NCBI GenBank assembly: GCA_019802505.1 | Contig: JAFMOC010000019.1 | Span: forward strand, 3,454,501-3,518,500 | Direction: 5' to 3' | From: Corydoras sp. C115 | Taxonomy: Eukaryota; Chordata; Actinopteri; Siluriformes; Callichthyidae | DNA length: 64,000 nucleotides | In this document: piece after piece, positions 37,570 through 59,627 of the stretch | How positions within the stretch are numbered: the stretch's first letter is position 1 | Layout of the letters: every line of letters starts with the position of its first letter | Notes under the pieces: generated by a model | Told to the model about the DNA's origin: nothing | Databases searched by the model: none | What the model saw: only the letters and a program-made list of their open reading frames with translations | Program-made: the position numbers and the translations under genes

Positions 37570-40500
37570 CCGCATCAGTTGCAGTTCATTGCCTCCTGTT
37601 TATGACATGCTCCTCAAACTGTAAGTATATGTTTACATTTGTGTTAATATTTAAACACAGTTAATTAAAATATATTTAAGCTGTGTTTACATTTCAAAAC
37701 TGTTTTGTGAATTAAAAAAGTGGCTGTAAAATGATAGTTTTCATCGTGTGTGTATTGTCTCTCAGAGAAAAGAGCAAGATTATTATTTAGCTTTTTGTAC
37801 TTTATTTACTACATTTGTTAATCTATGCTATTTTGTAATGGAAACAGTATCTGTATGTTACTACTCTGAGTTGAAGATTCTGACAGTTTTCCTAAAGGTT
37901 TCCCTTTTCAGTTTCCTTGCATGTTACCCCAGTACTATCATTGATAGTTGAAGTTAATAACCTGATCATAGGCTCTAGTCAGCTCCTCCATGTCAGAAAA
38001 CTTTTGAATTTGGCTCTTTCAGATCTACGTAGGTACTGACGTGCAACACACTGAAAAATCTATCATGTTCATTGGTTAAGGACAAAGAGCTTTTGCTTGT
38101 TCATTGGCTGAACAGCTCCGTCAGCTGGAGTAAAAAACCTCACAGCTGCCTTTATTTCTTAAGATGAATGTTTCAGATGAATCTATTAAGTAATCACATG
38201 GCTGTAAATGTATTTTTTTTATAACACTATAGACTAACTGTTTGCATTCTTAGTAAATCTATTTGTATATTGAGTTACTTGTAATGTCGATGCTTTGTGT
38301 CTGATTTTTGCAGATGACTGTGAAACACAGTCATGGTAAGCATTCTTAATTATTTTATCAGTAATTACCTTTATGTTTAAAATTTCAGTGTCAAAAAGCA
38401 ATGCTATTTGTTACTTATCCTGCATATGCAGGTATACCATCCTTTAAGATGATGCTTTTTAATTGTTATTAATCCTGTTTTAAAATTACTTTGAAAATAA
38501 CATTTTATTACATGGTATTTCTTGTTATAACTACCTTAAATGATGAAAGGTAAGCTGCCTTGCATGAAATGTGTTTACATAATATCAATTAAAATACCTT
38601 AAGTTGGATCACTCACTATAATGCATTGCTCTTTACTGTGCATGGTGCATTATCATCATATCTGTATATAAGAATTTACTTTATTAGTATTTTACTATGC
38701 TCTTAGTGCATACACATAGTAAAGTGGGCACATTTAGCACTAATAATTATAATATTATGCATGTTACTGAGTTATCTAACTTTTCTTGGACAATTTTTAT
38801 CGTAATTACTAAAATATAGATTGCTCGTCATGTGATGGTAATACTGTGGGAGTGAGTGGAAATTATATACTCTGTTGTCCATGTTACAATCTTCAATCTT
38901 AAATAAACACTTGCTAAGTATTTCAAATAAACATTTTAGAGTTATTTACTAAATACTAGGGGTGTCTTCAACTAAGGATTTTCATAGTCGAATCTGATTC
39001 GTCAGATTTTCCCTATAGTCGACTGATAGTCGAATCAGTTAAAATTTCACCACAAGATGGCGCTATAAGCGTGGTTTTAAAAAAAATATTAAAAAAAATA
39101 TTTTACTTGTTTTTCTAGAGCACTGTAAATGGGATCCCCGTTCTGGACTTTTGCGCTGATGTTGGTTGTTGTCGTGTGATATGCAAGAATTAGATGACAT
39201 AACTTGCACTTTACTTTCTTGGGTTCGTTTTTATCTTTTTCAAAAATTTCCCGTACTTTGGAAGCTTTTTTAGTAGCCATAGCCATCAAGGAAAAATACA
39301 CCGGTAGATGCTAACGGCCCTGTAGCGTGTTCAGCTCTGCTCATTTGGAATGTGCAACTAACTGCAGGGAGAGCTTTATAAATGTGCAGCCTATTGTTAA
39401 AGCGCACACATCATTTAAAAAAATATATGAACAGAAATTAGGATGATTTTATTTGACAAAAGGCTATATATATTACGAAAACAAAGAGATTTCATGTAAA
39501 AACTAATGCTTAGCAGCAGCCATGGGCACCCCCATGTGGTCAAAATGGTACATTCGACTATGAGGTTCATTGTCGACTACGGTTCTCCGAATCGAATCGT
39601 CGAATCAGCGAATATTGCAGCTCACCCCTAATATAAATACTGCTTTTGCTTATGGATAATGCTTTGTTGTTGTCATTGTTAATGATTTTTGTTCATGTTT
39701 ACCAGTGGGGCCATTGTTTTAAAGTTTTGTGCCAATTTGCCATGTCTTTGAGTATAATTTTTAAGTATTTTTATATGTGGCAGGCAGAAGTGTAATAACC
39801 TGGATATCGATATTAAGAAATACACTTGCTGTAATGGAAACATTAATGAGGGCTTTAATCGGTCCTGTTGTGGAACCACATCCTACAACATCTTAAGAAG
39901 TTCTTGTTGCCAAGGTAAATAATTAAACATGAGTACTTCCTTGTGCAGTCTGGGAAGGAAAGTATAACTATATTTAAATTCTTTATTTTAATTTATCTTT
40001 TCTTATACATTAATTCTTTAGTCTTCAGCTAATTTTTAGTGATTACACATTAAAACACCTTAAAGAGTAAATGAGCATTCAGTATCCAGGTGGGAAACTT
40101 GTACACCATTTCTTATCTTACCATTTATCAAAACATATTGGTGACTCACCATGAACAAAGACATTTTCTTGGTGATCTGTGTAAAACGGCATATTTTATA
40201 GGAAATATGATACTGCTAAAGATTGTTAGAATAACTATAGAACAAAACATGCTCACTAGACCATTTAAAACTCACCATTTTACAGTGAGACAAGTGGTTT
40301 ACTTTTGGAGATAAACTTTTTTGTTTGTGCTAAAGAGTACAATGTGAAAGCATGTGAGGAAACTGACGAGACTTACAAAGCATGAGCTAGTTCATGGTCG
40401 GTCCTTCAATAGAAAGCAAAATGCATTTTTGCTTCTAATGAACCCCTGTTGGCGGATGTTTGGCCATTGTCATGATTCTGGATCTCAGGGGCCATAAAAA

Positions 40501-43500
40501 AAAGCCTTAAATCGAGACACCTGACAGGAAGTTTTTTTTTCATTTCATTGATACAATGTCTGACTTTCCTGAGACTTATTTTAGAAAGTCTTCTAACAAC
40601 TCTATGACTGTAGCAACAGAAGCCAAAATTCTTAATGATTTGTAGTAAAAGCACGGTGTTTTGTGTATCAGGTTTGAGAAAATCTTACATTTATTCGCTT
40701 TAGTGCCTAATCTGCTAGTTACATTTAGCAGACAAAACAAAACAAATGAGAAGTTTGTACAGCTTTTACAGAAAGGACATTTTGGGTTTGGTTCTCGGGT
40801 GGATGGATCAAGCAAAGGTCTTTTCTGTATGAATTCTGCATGCCCTCAAACTGGAGAAACTTGACTTTTCCAGTCATAGGCAGGAAGTGGGGTGGGGTGG
40901 GGGGTGTACATATCGGTGCACGTGTAAATTTTTAAGCCTATTATGCTAAATACTGTCTACACAGTTATGATTTATTTTAAATGGTTATAAAACCCATGGT
41001 GTTGCCTTAATCAAAAATTCATAGATTGTTCTCTTATGTTCAATTCAACGATTTGTTAAACACTGCCTCTCACATGACTGGCTCATAATCAGGAAGATGT
41101 CTAGACAAGAAGCCTGGCTTTCATTCCAAATGTTTCATTCCAAACACTTTTTTTCAATGTTCCATCTATTTTTGTCCTCTAGGTGTCGTTACAAATTTGA
41201 GTCAGCATGTGTCTGAGTGCTGTGGAAACAAAGCATACAACCCCCTGAATCAGCTTTGCTGCAATGAATTAATCTTAAACAAAAACAGTTCTCAATCAGT
41301 GTGCTGTGGCTCAGGTAAGCACAAGCTCTACAGCACCATATAGTTTTACTTAATAGATTTTTTCATTAGTTACTTTGTCAAAAAAAATGTTTCATTAGCT
41401 ATTTTAAAACATTTTCTAAAAGTTTGACATGTACTTTTTTAATTGATCATTTAAATCTATGATGCATGAAAATTATTTTTGTGGGATATAGTTCAACAGG
41501 AGCGGCACGGTGGCTTAGTGGTTTAGCACGTTAGCCTCTCAGCGCTTGGGATTCCTGGTTCGAATCCCCATCTGGGTGGAGTTTCCATGTTCTCCCCGTG
41601 TCCGTGTGGGTTTCCTCCGGGTTCTCCGGTTTCCTCCCACAGTCCACAAACATGGATCAAGTCAATTGACTTCTCTAAATTGCCCCATATAGAGTGTATG
41701 TATGAGTGAGTGTGTGCCCAGCGATGGATTGGCGCACTATCCTGGGTCTATCTACCCAGTGCCTGAGACGTTCTCCCCTGCATGGGCATGGGGAACCCCA
41801 CTGCGACCCTAATAGAGGATAAAGCGGGAGATGATGGATGGATAGTTCAACAGAATGGCATAATTGATCTAAAACCACTCTAATAAAAACCAGATGGGCA
41901 GAAAATGGAAACAGAATAGTCTAGACCAGGCTTCCTGTCTTCAGGCACATTTTTTAAACTAGTCACACTGAATTATCAGTTCATCAATCATTTAAATTCA
42001 TGTTATCTGTGTTTTATAACAACTGTGAAGGTTTTAGTGTGATAAATGTATCAGCTGTTCATTCCCATCTTCTTCGTCTTCATGACTTTATTTAGCTCTT
42101 GCCAAATTAACATCCACTTCGCTGCAAAACTTTGACTGAAATAGCAAAGGAAATTTATTTTTGTGTGTTTGTGCTAATCATGCACAAAATTCTCTCCCTC
42201 ACACACATGAGAAATGTAGAAAGTAATCACTGCACATGCATATCATTCGGCCCCTTCCAAATTTTAGGAGCATTACTTTTTTAGGGACATGTTAATATTA
42301 CTGGACAATACTAAATACAGAATATAATGTATATATTACAATTTGCTTTGTTTTAAGCAAAAGTCTCGATTATCACTTTAGCAGAATTTTGGCAACACCG
42401 CTGTTTCTAGTCAGATTTTCAGGATTGTTTTTCAAGTTTAATCCAGCTCTTTTCTTTTACAGAAGTGTTTGAAGAGAGAACTCAGCTATGCTGTGGTTCT
42501 GGAAAGGTCATTCACAACGCTAAAGAAAATGATCTATGCTGTGGCAATAAAACTTACAACAAAATGACACAATGCTGTACAGCTGATGTTGAGATTGTAA
42601 ATTGCTCGTCACCCCACAAGGAAGGTCTGATATTATATCTGGTTTTGAGATATATATTTTAGCATGTTTAGAACATTATTTTTCACTTTGCATTGGTTTC
42701 ACTTTGAAAGATTTTTTTTCATTTTTTTATTGGTGATGTTTCCTGCTCTTTAGTAACATTATAACATGTGTATTGATGGAAGCTGTTGGTGGAACAAACA
42801 TTGTTTGTCTTGATATGTTTAGATTTTAGTGTTAATTATTGGCCTTATATATTTTTTATTTACTTTTATTCTGTAGGTTCTAAAAGAAAAAGAAGAAATG
42901 CTCAGTAAGTCTATGTTAAAACTCACTTTAAGAAGATTTGTTGGTGTTTAAACTGAAAGTTTGAGAGTCTGTTTACTGTGAGGATGAGTAAAGGATAAGT
43001 TTACTTAAAGTCAATAAGATATTGATAGAACTATGTATTTTTTAAAAATATTAAATAATTCTTTATATTATACAAAATGTGTCTCACAGGGTTCAGAATT
43101 GCTCAGGAGAGAAGGGCACAGCAAAGATTTCTGAAGGTAACATCTTTGTAATTATAAGGAACAGTTCGAGAGTGGTTATTTGAATGGGGTGTTTATTGAG
43201 AACGTATTTTGTGCATATTGTTGAGGTGGAAAAAAAGCCTTATTTATATGTACTGTTTAAAACTTTAAACATGCAGTGTTGCTATCAAATCTCTTATGTA
43301 CTGAGGTCAAGGAATGTTAATACTTTTCCAACCTGTATGCGATCAATGGGATGTTAAAAATCATGGTGACTGCATGCACAAAGTAGAGACCGCTATCTCA
43401 TGGATGCATATGTACCTTGGAATAAATAAAAGCAATGCAATGCTGTATATTCTTAAAGTACAAGTTCAAGCTTTTATTTGAAATTAAGCTCAGTCTATTG

Positions 43501-46500
43501 GTTCAGCCCTTCACAATATTTCCATTTTATTTTGTGGCTACGTTAAAAAAATAAAATAAATCCCCAACCTTGGTTTAATGAACATATTTATAATTGCAAA
43601 GAAAACATTAGAAAATGTTTTATATAAGATAAGCCTTTATTGGACCTGAACTGTTTTTATATGTTTGATTGAAGTAGTAAATTTGTAGTAAACTGAAATC
43701 ATAGCACAATTGTACCATTTTCCTCCCTATTCAAACCCTCTCTCCTCCCTGTCTCACTCTCTCTCTTTCTCACTGTCGTTTTGTTACTTGCTTTGTGTGC
43801 TTGTGCGTAGGGTCCACAGTACATCACAGTGGTTCGCTAAAGAACGATAGGATTTGTTGTGCTGGGATCACATTGTTAAAGAAGTCTGGACTCACACGAG
43901 TAAGTGTTGCTATATTATTTTTTAATATAATTTTGTACTTTTTGTATTCTTATTTTCAATTTCTTGGTCTTTATTCAAACTTTTAATGTATGTGCCTTTT
44001 GCAGTGCTGTGGGAACAAATCATATCAGCTTTCAGACGAGAATACATTGTGTTGTGATGGGAAACTCTATCGTAATCAGTCAGCTGATAGCAAATGCATC
44101 GGTAACTCAACATTTTTGTCACACAAATACACTGTGTGCCAGAATCACGCGTACTTGCCCCCAAAACAGCAGTGTTGTGGAAAAAACACCTTTGATCCTG
44201 ATAAAGAAATCTGCTGCAATGGACACAGGTACTTTCACCCATGGGTGTCATTATTTTAAGGACCTTTTGGAACCACTGTCAGCTTTGGGGCAAGCACCAG
44301 TGGTAAATAATATCAAACTTCACATTGATCAATAGATCATGTGCTGGTTAAGAATCTATAAAAACATTATCTATGTGACACTTTATCTTACACTGTGTTA
44401 TATCAACTTTAATCTTTTAATCGTGATATTTTGTTGTCTTTTTGATGACCAGAAATAACATGTATCCACACTACATTCACAACCCCATGGTTTGATTTCT
44501 TGGCTTTGCTAATTAGTTAAATTATTTCAAAGTAAACTAAAGTTTACTTTGTTTACTTTGTTGTAGTAAAAAAATGGGGGGGAGGGGGGAGGGGCCGCAG
44601 CATCGAATAACAATCAGGTTTGATGAATTTACAGTATAGTTGGTTTTCTCCATGGCTTCTGACTTGTGGTGTTCTCATTTGTAAGTCGCTTTGGATAAAA
44701 GCGTCTGCTAAATGACTGAATGTAAATGTAAATGTAGTTTAAAATGTTAAAATGGCATTTTATTTTCCCTACATGCCAATTTGTGTAAAGTCTTTGTGAT
44801 TGCTGACACCTTAACCAAATCCCTTTGAAACACCGTGAAACCAATGGTATAGCATATTTTGAGGAACATGATGGCAGTTGTCACTTCTTTCATCTTTTTA
44901 TCATTATGAGTAAAATTTCATTGGCTTGTTCAAGGATTCAAGTGGACTATTGTCATTTGCATCGCATGTAGTACATAAAATAAAACGAAATTGTGGCGCA
45001 AATATTTATGTAAATATTATATACAAGATTCAATATAGCAGCAACTATAAAATATACAATTAGCTCAGAATATAAAATATAAGCATTATCAACATTTTCC
45101 TGTATCTTGTATTGTAATTTTTTCTGATTGCAGAAGCTCTGTTTCTCTTATCTGAACATCAGTACTGTTGTGAGTCTTTTACATGACACCTCTTTAATAC
45201 TGAGACATTGTTTAGTAACATGCCTGGAAGTGAAAGGGTGTTGGTTTCTGGCAGCAGCCTCTTATTTTGTTGGACTTGCAGTTCAATGGGAATGTTACTG
45301 TTTTATTGTTTTGGCAGGTTGTTATTGTCTGTCTATAATGCCAGAAAAGTAAGTGTTCAGAGAGTCAGAGTTAATTTATATTGCATGCCTGAGCTAGGAA
45401 AAGTATTCACTGTGTAGTCACAGGAGAAAAATATGTCTGAAGTGATGGGAGTGTCTGTTAAATGTCTGGACTGGGTTCTACTCTGAAGTGTGTCCTGCTC
45501 CAAAAAAAAAAAAAAAAAGAAAATTGCTGAAAGTATTTTTGTTACCTTACATAAATTAGTGGTGAGAATGTACATTCAGTCCACAAATATGTTGATATAG
45601 CATGATAATAAAAATAATAATAGTTTTGTTGACTAATTGTTGTTGTAATTGTGCTTAATTTTATAAACCTATGGCAATGGGGCTAAGTAAAACACCTAAA
45701 TGAATGTGGTGTTGCTATACAGTGTAATGCTATTACAGTATCTAAGATATTATTTATTATTCTTGAACAAACTTTTTTTTTTCATACAGACATAATAAAC
45801 ATTCGAATAATACCTCCTGTTGTGGTTCCCACGCTTACAATTCAAATCAGCAAAAGTGTTGCTCTGGCCATGTCCATTTCACAAACAGTACAGATGTGGA
45901 ATGCTGTGGTACTCTTCTTCTGACCAATCATGCCACTCATCACTGCTGCCGCTCAGCAGACAAGTCACTGATCTATGAAACCTTGCCCAACCACCACTGC
46001 TGTGGTCACCTTTACTACAATAATATGTTGTGGGGTTGCTGTTCGGAGCAGCTTATTCCATTCAACAGAAGCCACAAAAACATCCCAGGTATGGGGCATT
46101 GTTTAAATCTACATTTATTATTCAACAAACCCCAATAAATTGATCTGTATGATCTGTAAAGTAAAAGGATTTAAGTACAAATGTTTGCTTTTTCTTTTTA
46201 GATTATTGTAAAATGATGAAAATAACCAAATACGTACTTTGTACTTAATCAGTGAATATACCATTTTCTTTTAGAAAAATCTCTTCGCCCTCTGACTGAC
46301 TTCAGCAAATCTGACATCTGCAAAAAGCAAGGTAACATATAACTATGTTTATTGTCTTATGGAGTAGTTTGTGAATCACACACAATTGTTTTAACATAAT
46401 ATTAAGAACTCAACATTAACAAGTTATCTATAATAAACCACTATATACTCTTTATTTCTATTCTTTTTTTATTTCTATTTATTTTAACATAAAAAATCAT

Positions 46501-47202
46501 GAAATACATTTGTCCTCTAAAGTGACTGTACATAAATTAAATGTTCAAAAGTGTGTGGACACATGGCCACATTTGTCAACCCATTCGAAAAGTAAAAGTT
46601 TTCTTATGTACTGTAGCTGGCAGTGAGTAACACAGTGCTGGTACATTTTTATTTTTGCTGGCTTGTAAAGTGGGCTGTACTCAAAACAATTTTGCCAAAG
46701 AAAATGCAAAGGGACAGGATCATCACTAAATTATGTTTAAGCCCCTTTTTTATTGACACAATTTTTATATATAATCAAAATAACAAATTTGTATATAATT
46801 CTGGTGTAAATATTTTCAATACAAAACATTTGTTTAAATTGTTTATACATTAATGCCTTAAAAAGCAGCGTCTGCACCCTTTATAAAAGGTTTTCATCCT
46901 TCTGTTAACACTGTTAATGTGTCGTGTTTTTAGTGCTACTGGGTACAGTGCAGAGTGAATTGAGAGCGATGAACGGCAAATGGGTTCTCGTATTGAATAA
47001 CGTGCTGCAGATTGTAAACACCACGGTAACATCAAAGGAAAACCCTTTTGTGATCAAGCTGCACAACCACTGCCTCTTCCCTCCACTCATTCTAGGTCAC
47101 ACTTATCTGTGGGGCTTTACGAACAGCACATATGAACCTCTATCTGATGTCAGTGACCTGGCTTCTTCTTTGCACTATTATTTTTCACAGTGCAGTAGTT
47201 AA
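37411..47202 (+). CDS. Secreted galaxin-like di-cysteine-repeat protein, 13 exons, complete
   Basis: Coding exons: 37411-37429, 37579-37620, 38314-38335, 39784-39914, 41183-41314, 42463-42624, 42877-42904, 43090-43136, 43811-43899, 44005-44228, 45790-46088, 46275-46331 and 46934-47202. All are GT-AG and phase-matched, giving 506 residues. The N-terminus MAYYVWIAVHCLLFMTCSS is a signal peptide. Twenty Cys-Cys pairs follow in units such as CCGNKAYN...CC, the galaxin pattern (coral skeleton proteins and their vertebrate relatives). Residues 171-178 read SKRKRRNA, a furin-type site. At least ten N-x-S/T sequons support passage through the secretory pathway. The last 89 residues (exon 13) lack Cys-Cys pairs and form a separate domain (HNHCLFPPLILGHTYLWG). 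The role is unknown; an extracellular-matrix or secreted function is inferred. The start rests on joining 37429 to 37579, which alone yields a signal peptide. Confidence 0.85.
37498..37564 (+). repeat. (GT)n filling intron 1 of the galaxin-like gene
   Basis: About 33 GT units occupy nearly half of a 149-nt intron. The run ends about 14 bases before the acceptor 'tttccgcatcag'. The long CVCVCV open frame across it is an artefact. Confidence 0.93.
38314..38335 (+). other. 22-nt coding microexon of the galaxin-like gene
   Basis: It is flanked by 'tttttgcag' and 'gtaagc' and enters in phase 1 and leaves in phase 2. It encodes most of YDCETQSW, which joins the signal-peptide exon to the first di-cysteine exon. 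Without it the frame breaks, which supports it as real. Confidence 0.8.
38958..39633 (-). mobile_element. hAT-type transposon remnant with a BED-finger ORF piece
   Basis: The ends are inverted: AGGGGTG at 38958 and CACCCCT at 39623-39629, each followed inward by ATAGTCGAAT/ATTCGACTAT-type blocks. An 8-bp TAAATACT lies just outside the left end (38950-38957) and again at 39634-39641, four bases beyond the right inverted repeat, fitting an hAT target duplication imperfectly. The minus-strand frame 39089-39301 carries a BED-finger-like VKCKLCHLILAYH motif after KVREIFEKDKNEPKK. The transposase core is absent, so the element is non-autonomous. Confidence 0.72.
39050..39065 (+). promoter_or_regulatory. 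CTCF-like motif inside the hAT remnant
   Basis: CCACAAGATGGCGCTA closely matches the CTCF core (CCASYAGRKGGCRS with one difference). This is motif likeness only. Confidence 0.35.
41500..41841 (+). mobile_element. V-SINE in intron 5 of the galaxin-like gene
   Basis: Full-length plus-strand copy with the perfect duplication ATAGTTCAACAG at 41488-41499 and 41842-41853. It starts about 185 bp past the exon 5 donor and leaves the splice sites untouched. Confidence 0.93.
42877..42904 (+). other. 28-nt exon encoding a furin-type site
   Basis: The exon adds GSKRKRRNA plus a split Q codon to the galaxin-like protein. RKRR (residues 173-176) meets the R-x-K/R-R furin rule. The exon boundaries are 'ctgtag' and 'gtaagt'. 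Skipping this 28-nt exon alone would shift the frame, but skipping it together with the following 47-nt exon (75 nt in all) would keep it. Confidence 0.75.
44672..44737 (+). repeat. Tail fragment of the second SINE family
   Basis: 'Taagtcgctttggataaaag' followed by 'cgtctgctaaatgactgaat' and ATGTAA repeats: the 3' end of the family at 11316, here in plus orientation and severely 5'-truncated. Confidence 0.7.
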
Positions 47203-49051
47203 ACCACATCTCAGAAAACATAAAGGCTGGATTGTGAATTTATTTGCTGCAGCCTTTTAATTAATAACAAAAATATATATCACACAAGTCCATTTAGGAA
47301 ATGTTCTTAAAACTGAGTGCTACTGTAATCAATCATAAACTCAAAAACATTTAACTGTTTTGGGACAAAGACAGGCTTAATATGCATTTCATGTACATCA
47401 GCTGTCTCAAGTGCATGTAACGAAATAGATAAGTAGAGCCTTTGATTTAACAATGTCTTAGTACTGATCACTGATGGAACGTTTGCACTGAAGTGATTTT
47501 TAGAAATTTATTTGATTTGAAGCTGGTTTTGATCTGTTTTACCGATACATTATGCTTCAATTAGGACATGAAACCTTAAGTCTTGTGGATTAAATGTGAT
47601 GGCATTACCATGTTTACCAGTTGTAGAAAAATGAGCTTTTTTTTTTCCATCATTTATTTCGTACTGTATTATTGTTTGGCAATACTGCTAGCAATGTGTG
47701 AAGTAGAGTTTCCCAGTTTTTAGATTGAAGTTATAAGCATTATTGTACATGCTGCATATTAATAAGCTATGTGATTTACAGAAACTAATTTAGGTTTAAA
47801 TACAGACTTGAATTAAAAAGAGAGGAAAAATGATAAGTTGTAATCTACATTAAATAATTGCATTTAAATTAGTATTCAGCTAATGCTGAAATGTTCCTCT
47901 CACCAGGTCTGCAGCACTTTAAGTACAATTTTACTTGTGCAGTATCTCAGGTGTGACAATGTGACAACAACTGCACTTATAAGCTGACATTAAGCTTAAA
48001 ATGCCATTTGATGTGAATGTCCTTTCCCAATTCCCATAAAAATAAACTATTGCTTTGTCATTTGGTGAACATTTTTAGAAAATATATTTGGTTAGAATTT
48101 CTGTTTTACTTTGGAGTATCTGAATTTTACTTGTAAAATTTATTTTTGAAGAAACTCAAATGTTTTATATGACCAGTATATCAGAATGTGTGTACAGCCA
48201 CTATGTCTTTGTCCTGTTTTCTATTTGCATGTGTTTATAGTTTATACTTATACAACAGTATATATATATTATCCAAATAAAGTCTCACAGCATTAAACAT
48301 TGATTTAATTTTGTTTCTTTACAATTCATCACTAAATTAAAGCATTTTAAAATGTTTACTTCAATAATAAGGGTTTTAAACACCAGGTACCACCAGGTAC
48401 ATCACTTGCTTATTAAGTTTATTCTTTACAATTATGTGAAGGAAACATTCTTGTCCTTATTGATGATGATTATGATGATAAAGGTCCTCAGAGGTGGTCG
48501 CTGTAGCGACACAGCAGAATTGCCGATTTTGCAGGTGATATGTGAAAACAATAGAAAGCACAAGTATTGCACAAGAAAAGTATTGTAATCGAGTAACAGA
48601 CGAAATATCCGTCAAATTCTGGCAACCTGTTCAGGGTGATTCCACATCCTCTGCTTAAGCACTGGCACAGAAATGGTAACCACTGTTAACTTGAATATGG
48701 TTTACCTAACACAGTTCTAATATATTCATTATTTAAATTAATGAGGGAACAGATACAAAGTGGAAAAGTAAGCAGTTCCTTGAAAAAGTTTACTTTATTT
48801 GGTCATCTGCTCATGTTTGGCATTTATGAATCAAAACATATTTGCATATGTTTCCTTATATATTTATTTGATTTTTTTTTTTTACAGATATTACCAATTA
48901 TCTGGAATCCATGCTTTTAGTTTTCATTTAAATATGTCCAAATGTTCGATCCAACTTCAACGATTGGTCTGTCCTTCTGTCTGTCTCTGTATGATGTCAT
49001 TCTTTTTCATCCTTCACCTTAAACCCGCTACACTACGGCAACGGCGACCCG
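47203..49051. other. 3' untranslated region and intergenic DNA
   Basis: The first kilobase is probably the 3' untranslated region of the galaxin-like gene. From 48300 to 49050 I see no gene. Open frames 48352-48588 and 48799-49083 have no recognisable product; the second overlaps the cfap45 promoter. Confidence 0.45.
48041..48281 (+). terminator. Poly(A) signal candidates of the galaxin-like gene
   Basis: AATAAA occurs at 48041-48046 and at 48276-48281, 0.84 and 1.07 kb after the stop codon. The second is followed by a TG/T-rich region. Either would imply a long 3' untranslated region of roughly 0.9-1.1 kb. Confidence 0.45.
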
Positions 49052-49065
49052 GTTACTATAGCAAC
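49052..49065 (+). promoter_or_regulatory. RFX X-box upstream of cfap45
   Basis: GTTACTATAGCAAC fits the X-box pattern GTNRCC-N-RGYAAC: two inverted half-sites (GTTAC / AGCAAC) in the arrangement bound by RFX factors, which switch on ciliary genes. It lies 177 bp upstream of the exon 1 ATG of a ciliary gene, in a CpG-containing stretch, which is the usual place. Confidence 0.75.
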
Positions 49066-49241
49066 GCAACAACAAACAGATGACCGCTTTCCCTGTAATT
49101 AAGCATTCTTTCTGAGAGTGTCCAGTCTCTATAGATAGAGCTGCTCTCGATGCGTGACATATTTCTCAACGTTTTTACATGAAATTATGATTTAACTGCG
49201 AGCTTTTCTTCTGTTCTTATCTGACGGAGTCACAGAGAAAC

Positions 49242-59330
<10,089 letters not shown>

Positions 59331-59473
59331 AGAACAGTGGACTTGTGCAGACCAAATACTGAAGGGCATAACAACAAAATGTCTTTTGCAACTGCTAATG
59401 ATCTATAATTTAAGGTTTTATCTACTTGAAACTTTCTCACTCTCAATATATGGTTAAAAAGAATTAATAACTC

Positions 59474-59627
59474 ATATAAAATAAATGCCCAGCGATAGAT
59501 TGGCGCCCTGTCCTGGGTGTATCTGCCCAGCGCCCGAAACATTCTCCCCTGGATGGGCATGGGGAACCCCCCCCCCCCCCCCGACCCTAATAGAGGATAA
59601 AGCAGAATATAATGGATATAAAATAAA
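59474..59627 (+). mobile_element. Short V-SINE-family copy at the end of cfap45
   Basis: A plus-strand 3'-third copy beginning TGCCCAGCGATAG at 59486, flanked by the perfect duplication ATATAAAATAAA at 59474-59485 and 59616-59627. The duplicated target contains AATAAA, so the likely cfap45 poly(A) signal (150 nt past the stop codon) now exists twice. Confidence 0.9.

Noticed and set aside
37411..37605. 64-codon frame reading through the GT repeat as a complete small protein
   Set aside because: Only its first 19 bases are coding. A donor at 37430 and an acceptor at 37578 give a phase-matched signal peptide that continues into the galaxin-like exons.
45128..45417. Extra exon of the galaxin-like gene between exons 10 and 11
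   Set aside because: No Cys-Cys units, and exon 10 (ending AG) joins exon 11 (starting A) in perfect phase without it.
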